A stretch of 64,000 nucleotides of DNA from Neurospora tetrasperma FGSC 2508 (taxonomy: Eukaryota; Ascomycota; Sordariomycetes; Sordariales; Sordariaceae): contig NW_009799179.1 of the NCBI RefSeq assembly GCF_000213175.1, positions 4,176,858 to 4,240,857 of the forward strand. The letters are read 5' to 3'. The notes under the pieces are model-generated. The model was given only the letters and a program-made list of their open reading frames with translations. It searched no databases and was not told where the DNA came from. The first letter of the stretch is position 1; every line of letters begins with the position of its first letter. Below, one piece after another: positions 48,977 to 60,430 of this stretch. The position numbers and the translations under genes were made by a program.

Positions 48977-51874
48977 CTGTCCCAGCCACTCAGTCCAAGC
49001 TCCCCTGAGCTACGAGTTTGGCATCGAAATCGTCTTGTAAGCAATGCTGCTGGAAGCCTGTTGTAGCTATATCTCGTGTAGGGTATCGATAAGGACAGCG
49101 TTGTGGTTCGGTTTAGCGAGCGAGGACCGGGCGAGTCATGTTTACTGGGAGAGGTGCCGGCGTATATCAATGCACGAAAAAATGAAGACCAGCCCGCAGA
49201 AAGAACCTGTCGAAACACGCTGATCAGACACAAGCAGCTCTTGCGTTTGTGTGTGTGAGCGCGCGCCTGCGGAGGTGCGTTTCTGCGGTGCCTCTGCGTG
49301 TGTGATGCGATGTGTGGAAGCTTCACGAATGTTGGTTGCTCTGGGTTCACTTAGGTAGATTGGTTCAGTTTCCCTTGATGCAATCCGGTGTGGTGGGTGA
49401 TGGTTTCCAGTTGTGGCTTTGTGGATGGTTCAGGTGTCACCGGGACCGGGGGGCGGGTGCCCTGCCTGTGAAGTCGAGTCCGGCCCTGTTGGGTTAGGGG
49501 TTAGGGTAGGTGTTACGGGCGTCGGGTTACCGATCGCGATGACAAGGGAAGGAACCACAGTGCACGCCACGCCCACCGGCGAAGAGAGCCCATGTCGACC
49601 ACTGGGCGTCCAGCTCCGGGCATGCTGCTGCGCCCCCAGACCGGGAACCTTGCCCCACCAGAATGCCGAAAGACGGACACAGACAGGGCAGGCAACTGGC
49701 GCACGGCACGGTCTGCCGGTTCTGACAATCAACAGAAAGGTCCCGTTGGTTGACTGGGTGAAGAAGGTGAAAGGCCTGGTGGGGTTAGCCCGGCCCCTTC
49801 GTCTTGGCTCCCCTGACTCTTCTGCGATAACCTGGGCTACTGGCTTCGCGATAACTAGCCGTGTGTGGGATTGTGGGTCGGTGTCGACATGGACTCGGCG
49901 CCGACCAATGGGATCACGGATGCAATGCAACTTCGATAAAGCCACGCCTGTACATAAGCGGCGTGGTTTTTGCATGGACCGGTCTAGATCCTTAGAGCCT
50001 CTTCCCAACGACACTCGATCCAAGTTCACCTAACCGTCCGTGCCGTCCAAAGTTGCTTCATGTAGTCTTCAGGGGTCGGAAACTGGCACACCTGGCTTTC
50101 CGTATGGACTGGGAAAGGGTTGAGAGACTCTGAGACATGGTCGGATGATGTCACAACGTCTGCCAGTAGGGTATTTTAGTGTATAACTAGTCTGGTGTTA
50201 CAGACTACATCAGTGCTATGGCGGGTGTGATGGCTTTCCGAATGCTGTCAGAATCATCCACTAGACGACCTCCTTTGTTATTGGGCGATATATGGTGTAC
50301 AGCCTTCTTCTCCAACTTTGGAATTCCCTATGATTCTCTTCTCTTCCATGTATCATTTCTTCTATCGCTAGAATTCAGTTCGGAAAACATGTAAACAAAA
50401 GAGTGGAGTGAAGCAGCATCCATGGAGTAGGGGATCAGGGGCGACAACTTGCATATGGTATGTTGAAGCTACATGTGCGATCCTTGCGAAAGAATAACTC
50501 GAGATCCTGTTACATCACTGATTTAATGTACACGGAATGATGACTGGCATACGCCTCCTCTTGGCAACCCATTTCACAATTTGACACTGAATCCAGGTGA
50601 CAACAATAGCCTGCATTAAGAGGACACTCGGGTCTTGATCTTCTGGAAACGGATATCTTCTTAAAACCTGCCTGGGAACGATATCACTTTTGACTTATTG
50701 AGACAGTTATAGTGTTATTTGATCGAATTATGAGCCCATAAACTGGTAAACATAGGATGGTCTACAAGGTGTCACAGCCCTGGGGGGTCTATATGCCGAA
50801 AGCTGCTCGATGCCGAAAGGAAAAAACTATATATCTCATACGGAAGCCATGTAACTCGTGGAGTTTTGCGTTTGTATCTTGTGCTTCAATGCTTCCTAAC
50901 TACCCTGCTCACCTGGCTGGATCTACATGCTCATTCGAACTAGAGGTACTTCACAAGACAGTCAAGATGTTGAGATTGCCGAGAAGCTATGGGAAGTCAC
51001 AGACCGGGTCATGCAGTTCAGTTCTCTTTCTGTATGTTGCCAGTTAAAGAGCGCAGTTCTTTGTAATGGTGCGTTTGGTCATGGCCCGCTATGTCTCCAT
51101 CAAGGTTGGCCTGGATCTACAACGAGCAACACCACCCTTTGATATCAAGGTTTGTTTTCGACCACCTACACCCTACTTACTAGTGTCTCCCCTTTTCCAA
51201 AGCCTATTACAGCTTTGAGGCATTATTATTATTGGGAATCGAATCTCCAGCTTGACTGTAGCCCCAAGCGAGCAGCGTAAATGGCAAGTCTTACGGCTAC
51301 CATCGCATGCATGTGATCATGATAAGAACTACGAGCTTGTCCCCTTCCATGCACACCGGACGACCTTGAACCAACGCTCAGTTGCGACAAGATGAAAGGT
51401 TACGGAATCCCATCGCGGCCTGTCAAGGGGACTCGCAGATTGCACCTTCCTCCTCTTTGCGGCTTTGGCAGCGTGCGCCTTCCATCGTTCGCCTTTCCCA
51501 GCGCGTTTCAACCCCTAACGCGCAGACCCAAATCGCGCTCCTTCCTTCTCAAAGCATCCAACCAGAGCGCCTTCCCCTCCAATCAGGTTGGTTCTGAGCC
51601 AGAGAGCAGTGCCCAAGGTCTGGTCTCCTTCTCCCAGCTTTTCCACTTTACAACAACTTCGCAAGAGCAACTGATCATCAACTGCAACACGTTTTTGTCT
51701 GAACCAACGCTTTCAACCATCGCAAGAACCATCCAAGCACACTGCAAAGCATCTTCTTCTTGAATTGTTTTCAAACCATCATCCGCAACCCCGTCAACTT
51801 CAACCGCACTTGTCATTCACCATCTTGACACATCGCGCTTGCTCATCCAACATCTATCAAACAACATCAACACC
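48977..51874. other. Long intergenic region with a dehydrogenase relic and telomere-like repeats
   Basis: Overlapping open frames on both strands at 49413-50033 (206 and 199 codons) are GC-rich sequence without domains. A TTAGGG-type stretch lies at 49491-49510. A short-chain dehydrogenase fragment lies at about 50762-51020. Pyrimidine-rich sequence from 51420 to 51870 is probably the leader of the next gene. Confidence 0.45.
50762..51020 (+). pseudogene. C-terminal fragment of a short-chain dehydrogenase/reductase gene
   Basis: Two open patches resemble the end of fungal SDR enzymes. The first, at 50762-50851, reads LQGVTALGGLYAES then MPKGKNYI, like the 'QGALTQLYAATSPE...GKYI' block, and stops at TAA (50852-50854). 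The second, at about 50945-51015 in another frame, reads SQDVEIAEKLWEVTDRVM, like the usual last helix 'DPELAKKLWEVSEE'. The two parts are in the order and spacing of an SDR C-terminus. The frame change and internal stop show decay unless an unseen intron joins them. No Rossmann-fold glycine motif or YxxxK was found upstream, so most of the gene is missing. Confidence 0.35.
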
Positions 51875-54800
51875 ATGACGACCTCTACCAGCTTTGGCGC
51901 TTTCACCAGCCACCTCATCGGCAACCATCATATCAACGAGCCTACCATCAACCACATGCCCGCTTCGGTCAAGTCTGCAGGCTCGACCGTGTCGTCACTG
52001 CCCAGAGAGCGCTCCATTACTCCGAGACATGTCTTCACCAGTCTCGACGAGGCCCATCAAGCCATCACCACCAGAGCCGCGAAACAAGCCGCACACATTA
52101 CGGATAACGGCGCTCACTCTGCCTTGATCCCTGGCGAGTCATCTGCTGGCTCTTCCGTCAATGCCGTCTACTCCAAGTCGACCACCGACGCCGACGAGCA
52201 TTCCGCCACCGAGTCCCACCGCTGCCCGACTCATGATGGCTTCTCCCGCGGACGTCGCATCAGTCCTACACACTTGCGTCGCCGTTCATCCAGTGTTCCT
52301 GACTTCAGCACTCGTACCCTTCCCTACCCTGACTGGGAAGAGATGACTCCGGCTGCTCGTGCCAGTTATCACGTCGCAAAGGACCCTGTTGACAACCACA
52401 CTCCTGACAACTCCATCAACACACCTCGCGAGACTGGAAGCACCGTCGAAAACATCGTGGATCAGTACCTACCTTCGGCCACCATTGACTCTTCACCCTC
52501 AGCCGACGGCCAGCACAGCCAATCCACCAATGATGCAAGTGTCCACCACTCCTTGGACAATGGAGAGACCGTCGAGCCTCCTCAGACCCGAGAAAACATC
52601 ACCTCTGTCCCCTTTGGCTGTACTTCAAAGCTTTATCGCATTCATGGATCCCCTCCTCGGATTCCTCAGCCGCCAATTCATGCAGTCAATCCCTCAGTGA
52701 TCCGTGCCAACCTCCCAGAGGACCATACCAGCACCCCAGAGTGTCATAACAACATCTTCCGGGAACACTCCTGGTCAACCATGTCAACCGCGAGCTCTGT
52801 CGACATCGAAGACCTTCTCGATAATTGCGACGAAAACAATGTCGGAACATTTGCGACTTCCAGGAAGGGCAACCATTACGTCGAAGCCAGCCGCCACGAG
52901 TCAAACAACAACCAAGCGGCTCGTGAGACTACCACCGGCAGTGGCGCGTTGTCCAACGCAGCCTTCTCGACAGGCGGTCTTACAACAGACTCTGACGACG
53001 ATCCATTCAAGTACGACCGGGGATCATACACGGTCTTCCTTCAGCCATCTCGGGAAAGAGAAGTCAGTGCTGCGCTTCACCGTGTCAGTGGCGTCAGCAC
53101 CACTTGTACCAACAAGACTGACCACACTGGCCATGTATCAGCCACGCGTGGCCCAGTTGGCTCTGCGGCACCTCCCATGCCTCCTTCAAATGGGCTCACA
53201 TATTACAACTCCGCTCAAAGAGATAACAACATTCCCGACAAGCGTATCATGAAGAAACTCGATCTACGATCTTATCCCGCCCAACACCTTGCATGGGACG
53301 AATTCGATGAAGAGTTTGACGAGGTGAGAGAATCTGTCCAGTCACATGTTGGATCTGATCCTTCGCCTCTTCAGTTTGCTAACCGTGCTCTTCAACAGAA
53401 CCTCGATGCTGTTAAGACCGACGGAGGTGATTGGGAGACAGTCGGGTCGAACCTCGATGCTGTTAAGAGCGATGGAGGGGAGTGGGAGACAGTCGGTTCC
53501 AGTGTTGGCCAGTTCAACAGCCATCGAGCTTATGCGTCCGGGACTGGCTTCGGCACTCATTTCGGCTTGAGGACCACAGGAAGCAGCATTGCAGACTACT
53601 CTGACGCCTCAAGCCTCGCTGAAACCTTTGGCGCTTTTGCATCAACCGAAAAGATTATGCAACATCCGATGAATGGGAAGTACGACAACTACGTCATTCG
53701 GACACTCAAGGGTGACAACCGCCCAGTCTTCCTTCCTCAACCAAGGATCCATCGAGTTAACGGCTATCCCCAAGATTCATGCCGACTATTTGACCAAGCC
53801 ACGACATCAAGCAGCCAGGGCTCATCTACAAGAGCATACTTGGCCGAGAAACTCACTGCCCCGTTCCGTTCTCTGACCTCCAACAAGAACATCGATGGGA
53901 GACATCCCTATAGGAGCAATCAATCCGGCCCGGACAGCGACAAGCAACGAAGAGAGCATGGCTTGAAACTAGCTGAACTCCCACCGCAAACTCCCCGAGC
54001 CCACGATTCTCTTCAAACCGATAAATCGTTCGGCCCGGAATCGCCAGTTCAATTCAGCTTCCCATTGATACCCTTGGAAGAGGCCGCAAGGCTGCAGGCG
54101 ATGAAGCGACGAAGCGACGCGAATGACCACACCTTTCAGAGCAGTACTCGGACACGAAAGGACAGTCTTGTATCTTGCATTTCGTGGAAGGCATCCAACA
54201 AACTGACGAAGAGAGTGGCGCCCTCCACTCCACATACCCTGCCGAGAAAGCCATTGCCCACTCACTATCACGAGCCTGTCTCCAACCACCGCCTCTCAAT
54301 CCGTATGCATGACCCTGGCTTGACTTATCAGTTCCATGTGCTAACATTTTTGCAGAAAACCAAGTTACCAGCAAGGGGCGGAAGGCAACTCGTTTGTCAA
54401 CCTTGAGCAGCGCTAGCCCACCAGCCCCTGGTAGACCAGTGTTCCCGCGGTCTTGCCGAAACCCTTTCAGCTCTGCACACGGCTCAACACGGAGTGCCTC
54501 GAGCTACAGATGTTCATGGGGCATTCCCTTCGAGCGCCCTCACCTTTGGGGAAAAGATAAAAGAACTTCGCGCGTTGATGGTGAAGGTTCATATCTCCAC
54601 CAAATCGCCAATCTGAACGTAACTGACCCTTTCAGACTTGACGAAGAGGACGGCTACCTCTCCTGGGAAGCGCGACGCCGCCGAAAACAATTCTTCTGGT
54701 TTTTGTGTTTCCTCTGCGTCTTTCCGTTCATGGCGCCCCTCGTTTATAAAGGAACGTTTGACACGACACTGGCATGGTTCACCAAAGGAGAAGTCGGCAG

Positions 54801-54924
54801 CCTGAACCATCGACAACGCCGGAAAGTCTTGATTTTAGGGAGCGTCATCTCGATGCTTTGGCTGTGTGGTATTGCAGTCCTCGCAACACTCTTAGCCACC
54901 CGCGCGAAGAATGATCGTCCTTGA
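51875..54924 (+). CDS. Large Ser/Thr-rich protein with two C-terminal TM segments, function unknown
   Basis: Two exons (51875-54302 and 54356-54924) give 998 residues. The start in CACCATGACG is preferred over an in-frame ATG 12 codons upstream. Most of the protein is disordered, rich in Ser, Thr, His and Asn, with acidic patches. A 17-residue unit NLDAVKxDGGxWETVGS occurs twice in tandem (DNA 53400-53501). The C-terminal 110 residues are ordered: LDEEDGYLSWEARRRRKQ, a TM segment (FFWFLCFLCVFPFMAPLVY), a loop RQRRKVLILG and a second TM segment ending in ATLLATRAKNDRP. The short 53-nt intron has a GCTAAC branch site. This end looks conserved in Sordariomycetes from memory, but I assign no function. 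A membrane-anchored cytosolic regulator is possible. Confidence 0.82.
53400..53501 (+). repeat. 51-bp in-frame tandem duplication
   Basis: Two 51-bp units in direct tandem differ at only a few positions and encode the two NLDAVK...WETVGS copies. Confidence 0.85.
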
Positions 54925-56525
54925 AAACACCCATCTTATGCATTCTGAGACTCCGATATCAAACCGCCACTCTTGATTTTTCGCGCATCTCGCAGCCATA
55001 CCACTGTCATTCAAGCAACAATACATTCTTGTGTAATTTTTTTTGCAATGAGAGCTGAAGGATGAATGGCATAAAAGGGATTGCTCATTCTGTCACTCGT
55101 TTGAAGGGATCTGGAGTTTGGTGTTTCGGCGCTGGAGAGTAAAAATATTTTCCTAGATTTGGGGTCCGCGGTGGAATATGTGGTGGCAGTGGACTTTTGC
55201 TTCAAGTCTTGATTCTGTCTTGATTATGTCCATTTTTTATTATTATTTTTGGAGTATTGGTGTTGGCTTTTGGTGTTGGTCTTGTCTCATTGTGCGTGGA
55301 TGAATTCGGCATGGGGTAATTCATCAGTACCAGTTTCGGCGTTTGTGTAGAAGTATGGATAAAGACGGTTGTGTTGGAGTTTTGGTCTTGGTTTTTTAGC
55401 ATTCACCTTGTTCTGTTTGGTCTCGTTCTGGTCTAGTTCTAATTCCGTCTGGTGTTGCGTGGAGATAGAGGCTCGGTATGGAGTACTTTCTGATTGAATG
55501 CGGCAATCGGCACGATAAAGATGGTTTTGTTGGAAGATGAATGGAGATGAACGCCGGGTGAGAGTAATCTCAACGGTCGCTGTTGGGATAATTGAGGACA
55601 CGAATTAGAAACGGAGTCTGGAGTTTAAGAATGATACGCGTGCTTTGTCTCGAGTGAAAACAACTTTTGGGTGATCTCATAATTCTTTAATAAGTGCGCA
55701 GCACACCATCCAGTCTGGTAAAGATTGGTGGAAAACTGAATTGAACCTTCATTTCTCGCCGTATGGTATAACTCCGGTTTTCCCTCACAAGCTGTTGGAG
55801 CCCACAGAAACAGCACCTGGCGATGCAACATACTAACCTAACTAGGTAAAATGTAAACAAAGCCCCTTTCTGTGCTGGCGACTTCAGCTGAGGCAACTCC
55901 CTCGTGTTCACTTTCACAACACTTGTTGCTCTTCATAGTATCTGTCGATTGGTATTTTTGACGACGTAGCGCTAGAGATAAGAGAAATATGAGTGTGAAG
56001 GACATTCACACGGGAAACGGTAGTCGGAAGACCTGTGGAACATCAAGGTCGAATTATTTCTGCATTTTGTTTTCTCGTAAGCTTCCGTAGCGTAGAAAGT
56101 GCGCACCCCGTACCCCGCACTTTGCTTCGCTTCGATAGCAGCGATGATCATTTCTCGCTGGAGTCGACTAACGAGACAGGGATCAGGGCGCTAACAAACA
56201 ACAAGCTCCCCAGCACCTGGCTTGGCATCACCATACCTCTACCCCATTCCATGTTCGCTCTCCGCAAACAACTACAACACCAACGACAACCCAAACTTGA
56301 TCCGCAACCTTTCTGGCGACGATAAACCGGGGTGAGGTACCAAGGGACTGTCATTGTCGCGTTGGAAACCTCATTGTCAACCCTAAAGCCACTTCATATT
56401 TCAAGCAGATCCACCTCGACTTACACCACCGAGTCGGTTCACGCATAACATCCACCACTTGCTACATTCAAGCGACCCGAGCATTTCGCAAACCACAAGC
56501 TCTATAACCAACCAGCCATCCCACC
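54925..56525. other. Intergenic region before the DUF1772-like gene
   Basis: No gene was recognised; small minus-strand frames at 55202-55917 are low complexity. Sequence after about 56200 is pyrimidine-rich and probably promoter and leader. Confidence 0.5.
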
Positions 56526-57431
56526 ATGTCTTTCATCTCCATCTCACCACCACCGACCCCTTCCGGCCCCGTCCCCGCCGGTCTCATCGATCCCGGCATC
56601 CTCACCCCCTCCTCACTCGTAGCAATTCTCTCCGCCCTCTTGAACCCGCAAACCGGCTCCTTAACACACGTGGTCCAATCCCTCTCCGTGCTCCTCTCCG
56701 CCTCCGCTACGGGCGCCTCCCTCTCCCTGTCCTTCTTCCTGGTGCCTCGCCTTCTCGAGTCACCCACCCCGCTGATGCTCACCCAGTGGCGGCGCACTTA
56801 CGAGCAGACGTTTTCCACTTTGAACCGGGCCGGCGCCGCCGCGGCGTTGGGCTATCTCTTGCTGGCTTGGCGTTTTGGCGTTCGGTATTCTTCGGAAATC
56901 GTGAGTGGTGGGAGAGGGATGCAAGCGTTGAAGTTGGTGAAGAGGGGGAGAATGTACGCTGTTGCTGGAGCGCTGTTGGTGCTGGGTATGGCGCCGTATG
57001 GGTGGGTGGTGCTCGGAGGAGTGGAGAGGAGGTTGGTGGCGAGGGCGGAGGCCGTGGAGAGGGCGATGAGGCAGAAGGGAGTGGATGTGGAGGTTGGGGA
57101 GTTGGGCGGTGGTGGGAGTAGTGGGGGGCTGAAGAGGAGGCAGTCGGTTAGGGGGAAGGGTATGGAGAGGAAGAAGGGAAGGGAGGGTAGTGATAAAGAT
57201 GGTAAGGGGAAGGGTAAAGAGAAAGAGAAGGAAAGGGAAAGAAATGTAGAGGAGGAGGATTCTTCTAGGGAAGGTGACGATGAGGTTGGCTTGGGCGAAA
57301 AGGTGGATATGAAGGCTGTGGAAGTCGGGGCAAAGTATTGGGTTGATCAATGGGGTGTGTTGAATCTGGGCAGGGCGGCGATGATAGCTGCTTCTGCGGT
57401 TATGGGATTGAGTGCTTCGCTTTGGAACTAA
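56526..57431 (+). CDS. DUF1772-like four-helix membrane protein with a charged insert
   Basis: A single-exon gene encodes 301 residues. Hydrophobic segments lie at about residues 55-78 (LSVLLSASATGASLSLSFFLVP), 102-117 (AGAAAALGYLLLAWRFG), 140-163 (YAVAGALLVLGMAPYGWVVLGG) and 285-300. The first helix with SGxxLSxSFFxxP followed by LLESPTPLMLTQWRRTYEQ is the usual DUF1772 pattern. That superfamily includes anthrone oxygenases of polyketide pathways and many proteins of unknown role; no polyketide genes are nearby, so catalysis is not claimed. Between helices 3 and 4 lies an insert of about 100 residues, very rich in Lys, Glu, Arg and Gly (KGKGKEKEKERERN), predicted coiled or disordered. Confidence 0.8.
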   Translation: MSFISISPPPTPSGPVPAGLIDPGILTPSSLVAILSALLNPQTGSLTHVVQSLSVLLSASATGASLSLSFFLVPRLLESPTPLMLTQWRRTYEQTFSTLNRAGAAAALGYLLLAWRFGVRYSSEIVSGGRGMQALKLVKRGRMYAVAGALLVLGMAPYGWVVLGGVERRLVARAEAVERAMRQKGVDVEVGELGGGGSSGGLKRRQSVRGKGMERKKGREGSDKDGKGKGKEKEKERERNVEEEDSSREGDDEVGLGEKVDMKAVEVGAKYWVDQWGVLNLGRAAMIAASAVMGLSASLWN

Positions 57432-57773
57432 GACCGGGCCGAATGGATGAATCGAAGCTGTTTGGTGGGCAAGAGACGTGAAAGAGGATTGAGCCTACGG
57501 GATTTTGAAGCGTCACTTGGAAGAACAATTTGGATGGACAATCACAAGCTTCCACTTGGTAGCATCGAGATAAGCAGGATAGTGAATTGGGGTTTTCCAT
57601 TTGGGTTCATGCTAATAAGTCAAATGCTATGCCTCTCTTTCATGCGACCAAATTGGCTCTCAAAACTGCCCTGGTCCTGTCAACCCTGTTGAATTTCCAT
57701 TTTGCCTAGCGAACATTCACCGGACTATCTTCCCTGGCTTCCAAACCATCACTCAGGTATTCCCCCTCACATC
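57432..57773. other. Convergent 3' spacer
   Basis: Presumed 3' UTR sequence of the two flanking genes; nothing else was recognised. Confidence 0.5.
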
Positions 57774-58230
57774 TCACTTGGAATTTCCAGAAGAGCCGGA
57801 GCCGGAGCCAGAGCCGGAGCTCGAGTACGAGTTACCACTGGGCGAAGTGTACGTGGAAGATCCACTGCCGCTGTTGTAGTAAGTGCTACCGTTCGGGATG
57901 GAGCAGTAGTAGGATCCGTTGCTGTCAAGTTGTTGGCCAAATGATTACTCGCTCCACTCCCCCAGAGAGATAGTCAAGGTCTTTCTTACGTGTTGGAATA
58001 GTGATACGCATTGGATCCGTTGCCGTAGTCACGGGCGCAGTAGTGGTTGCCCTACAGCAAGTTGGCGTGTCAGCGTTGCCGGTTGCTTCTATACTGGGCT
58101 TGATATGGCCAAGCCGGCGCAATGACATCTTTCTGGGGAAGGAGATGTGAGTGGCAGTGAAAGAGTATCTACACCATACCTGGCTGTTGGTGCCATGGCC
58201 CTTGTAGCTGTATCCGTTTCCGCTAGGCAT
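57774..58230 (-). CDS. Small Tyr/Ser/Gly/Asn-rich protein, 86 residues
   Basis: Three exons (58230-58180, 58051-57990, 57921-57774) join in phases 0 and 2. The product starts MPSGNGYSYKGHGTNSQ, continues GNHYCARDYGNGSNAYHYSN, then NGSYYCSIPNGSTYYNSGSG and ends in Ser/Gly repeats and GNSK. Short repeats of the form NGSYY(C/Y)S and GSTYYN recur. There is no signal peptide or TM segment. Similar small proteins occur widely in filamentous ascomycetes, often linked to sporulation or stress in expression studies, but I cannot name this one. Splice sites were chosen by the continuity of the repeat pattern; all three exons carry it, which makes the model convincing despite its size. Confidence 0.75.
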
Positions 58231-59065
58231 TTTGGAGGAGAATGTGATTACTGATCAAGTCGGAAGAAAGAGAAGATCGAATTATGGCTGGTTTTTCTGC
58301 AGCGTCTGCCGGTTAAGGTCAATTGGAAAATTGGTGTTCGCGATAGAGAACAAGAGGAAGAAGAGGGAGCAGAACAGAGGGAAGAAGCTCTCTTTAAATA
58401 GAGATCAGACCTCTACGCCAAGTAAGGGAAAGCACCTGACATTTTGCGATGATCCCAGAACAGCTTCCTGCCTGTTCCAACAAACACCTGAATAACTAGT
58501 AGGTTGTTCGCATTGCGATACGACTGAAGAAAGGTGATGCCAGTCAAACAGATAACCATTCTCCTCTGTACCTAACCCACACTTGCGCGGGAGGCCCGCA
58601 TGGCTTTCAACGCTAAAATTTCTATCCCATCCACATAGCCTGGGGCGCTAGTCAGACCGTTAATTTGTAGACCTGACGAGTACATGAATTAATGTTAGGA
58701 CCGATAGAAGCCTCTTGAGCTTGATTGCTGTTCCTCCTTCGTTCAGACAATTTGAGTGGAAAGAGAGTCACATTATAATCCGTGACTTCCTCGTTAAGGC
58801 TGTTAACCTTTAAGCTGAGTGCTTCCTTGGGTAGGGGGTCATAGCTCCACAAAGCCAACGAGACCAATCCTTGTTCGCTGGTGTTTTGGTATAAACACTA
58901 CATATACGAACTGCCCGGGTGCGGCAACAACTGACATCTCTCTTATCTTCCATGGCACATCTAAAATTTCAAGCATTCAAAATTGCCGGCCATACTCTGG
59001 GTATCATTCCTGTATTTTCAGAACCAACTTTTTAAGCGAAACGCTGTCTATCCAAGAAATCAACT
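58231..59065. other. Intergenic region between the 86-residue gene and thioredoxin reductase
   Basis: No gene was recognised. The 58231-58500 interval is presumably the promoter and leader of the 86-residue gene; the remainder holds the 3' flank of thioredoxin reductase. Confidence 0.5.
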
Positions 59066-60211
59066 CTAGAGGTTGCCCTGTACGGCGCTGGTGTCGCGGT
59101 GTTCGGCGGGGGTTTCCTCGTGCTCCGACAAAAACTTCTCGGCATCGAGGGCAGCCATGCAGCCGGTACCTATGCATAACAGATTAGCAACTCTTCCAAA
59201 CCAGTTACACGGGAGGCAATGGGTTACGTACCGGCACTGGTGATAGCCTGTCTGTACCTCTTATCCTGAACATCACCAGCAGCAAATACACCCTCAACGC
59301 TGGTAAGGGTAGTGCCAGGCTTGGTGACAACATAGCCATCGGCGTCAGTCTCAAGCTGGCCCTTGACGAGGGCGGTAGCAGGATCGTGACCGATGGCATA
59401 GAAAAGACCGTTGGCCTCAAGAGTCTCCTCCTTGCCAGTGGTAACATCCTTGACGACCAGATGGCTCATGAGACCCTTGTCGTCACCCTTGACCTCGACA
59501 CCGACGGTGTTGAACCTGACAGTGACCTTCTCGTGGTTCAACAACCTATGGGCCATGATGCTGCTGGCCCTCAACTTGTCCTTGCGAACCAACACGGTAA
59601 CGTGGCTGCCATACTTGGTGAGATACATGGCCTCCTCAGCAGCGGAGTCGCCACCACCAATGACAACGAGGTGCTTGTTGCGGAAAATAGGAACGGCACC
59701 ATCGCAAACGGCGCAGGCAGAGATACCGTTCTGCCAGTACTTCTCCTCTCCAGGGAGATGAAGTCTGCGGGCAGAGGCGCCGGTGGCCAGGATGATGGAG
59801 TCGGCAGTGTGGTACTCCTCGGGGGACCACTCGGTAGCGTACTTGAAGGGGCGGGCAGAGAGGTCGACCTTGGCAACAGTCTCGCTGATAATCTGAGTGC
59901 CGAAACGCTCAGACTGAGCCTTCATCTTGTCCATCAGCTCCTGGCCCATGATGCCATCGGGAAAACCGGGGAAGTTCTCGATTTCGGTCGTGGTGGTGAG
60001 CTGGCCACCGGCGGCGATGCCATTGGCCATGAAGCCCTCGTAAAGTACAGCTGTACAAAGAGCGAGGGATTGTTAGCGCATTGGTCCTTGTAACCTAATG
60101 TCGACAATTGCAATGGCATTGAAACTCACGCTTCAGCTCGGCGCGGGCCAGGTAGATGGCGGCAGTGTGGGCGGCCGGCCCAGAGCCGATGATGACTACT
60201 TTGCTGTGCAT
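59066..60211 (-). CDS. cys-9: Thioredoxin reductase (NADPH)
   Basis: The enzyme reduces thioredoxin with NADPH through FAD and a redox-active disulphide. Three exons (60211-60130, 60050-59232, 59169-59066) give 334 residues starting MHSKVVIIG. The FAD-binding motif is [12 protein letters not shown], the active-site disulphide is Cys140/Cys143 in SACAVCDG, and the NADPH motif is [10 protein letters not shown]. The ending [19 protein letters not shown] is the low-molecular-weight type used by fungi and bacteria. Length and sequence match what I recall for N. crassa cys-9, whose mutants are cysteine auxotrophs with clock effects. The frame stays open upstream to 60430 and would add a presequence-like 73 residues (see findings). 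The 60211 start is chosen because it matches the family N-terminus. Confidence 0.96.
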
Positions 60212-60430
60212 GTTTCTTTTTGTGACGGCCTGAAGTTCGGCAGGTTGAACCGGAGTGTTTTTCTTGAAGGCGGTTGCGGCAGCAGCGACTGTGAGACCAG
60301 ATGCGCTGGATCGGAGAGTTCTTCTAAAGGTTGAGGAGAACAGTTTGGCGGTTGGTGGGGTTTTCGAATGGGAAACGGATCTAACAAGAGACAAGATACA
60401 AGTGGCGGAAACAGAGCCGGGGATGGTCAC

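Noticed and set aside
49413-50033. Overlapping long frames on both strands
   Set aside because: Both arise from GC-rich sequence, neither shows domains, splice support or codon bias, and each excludes the other.
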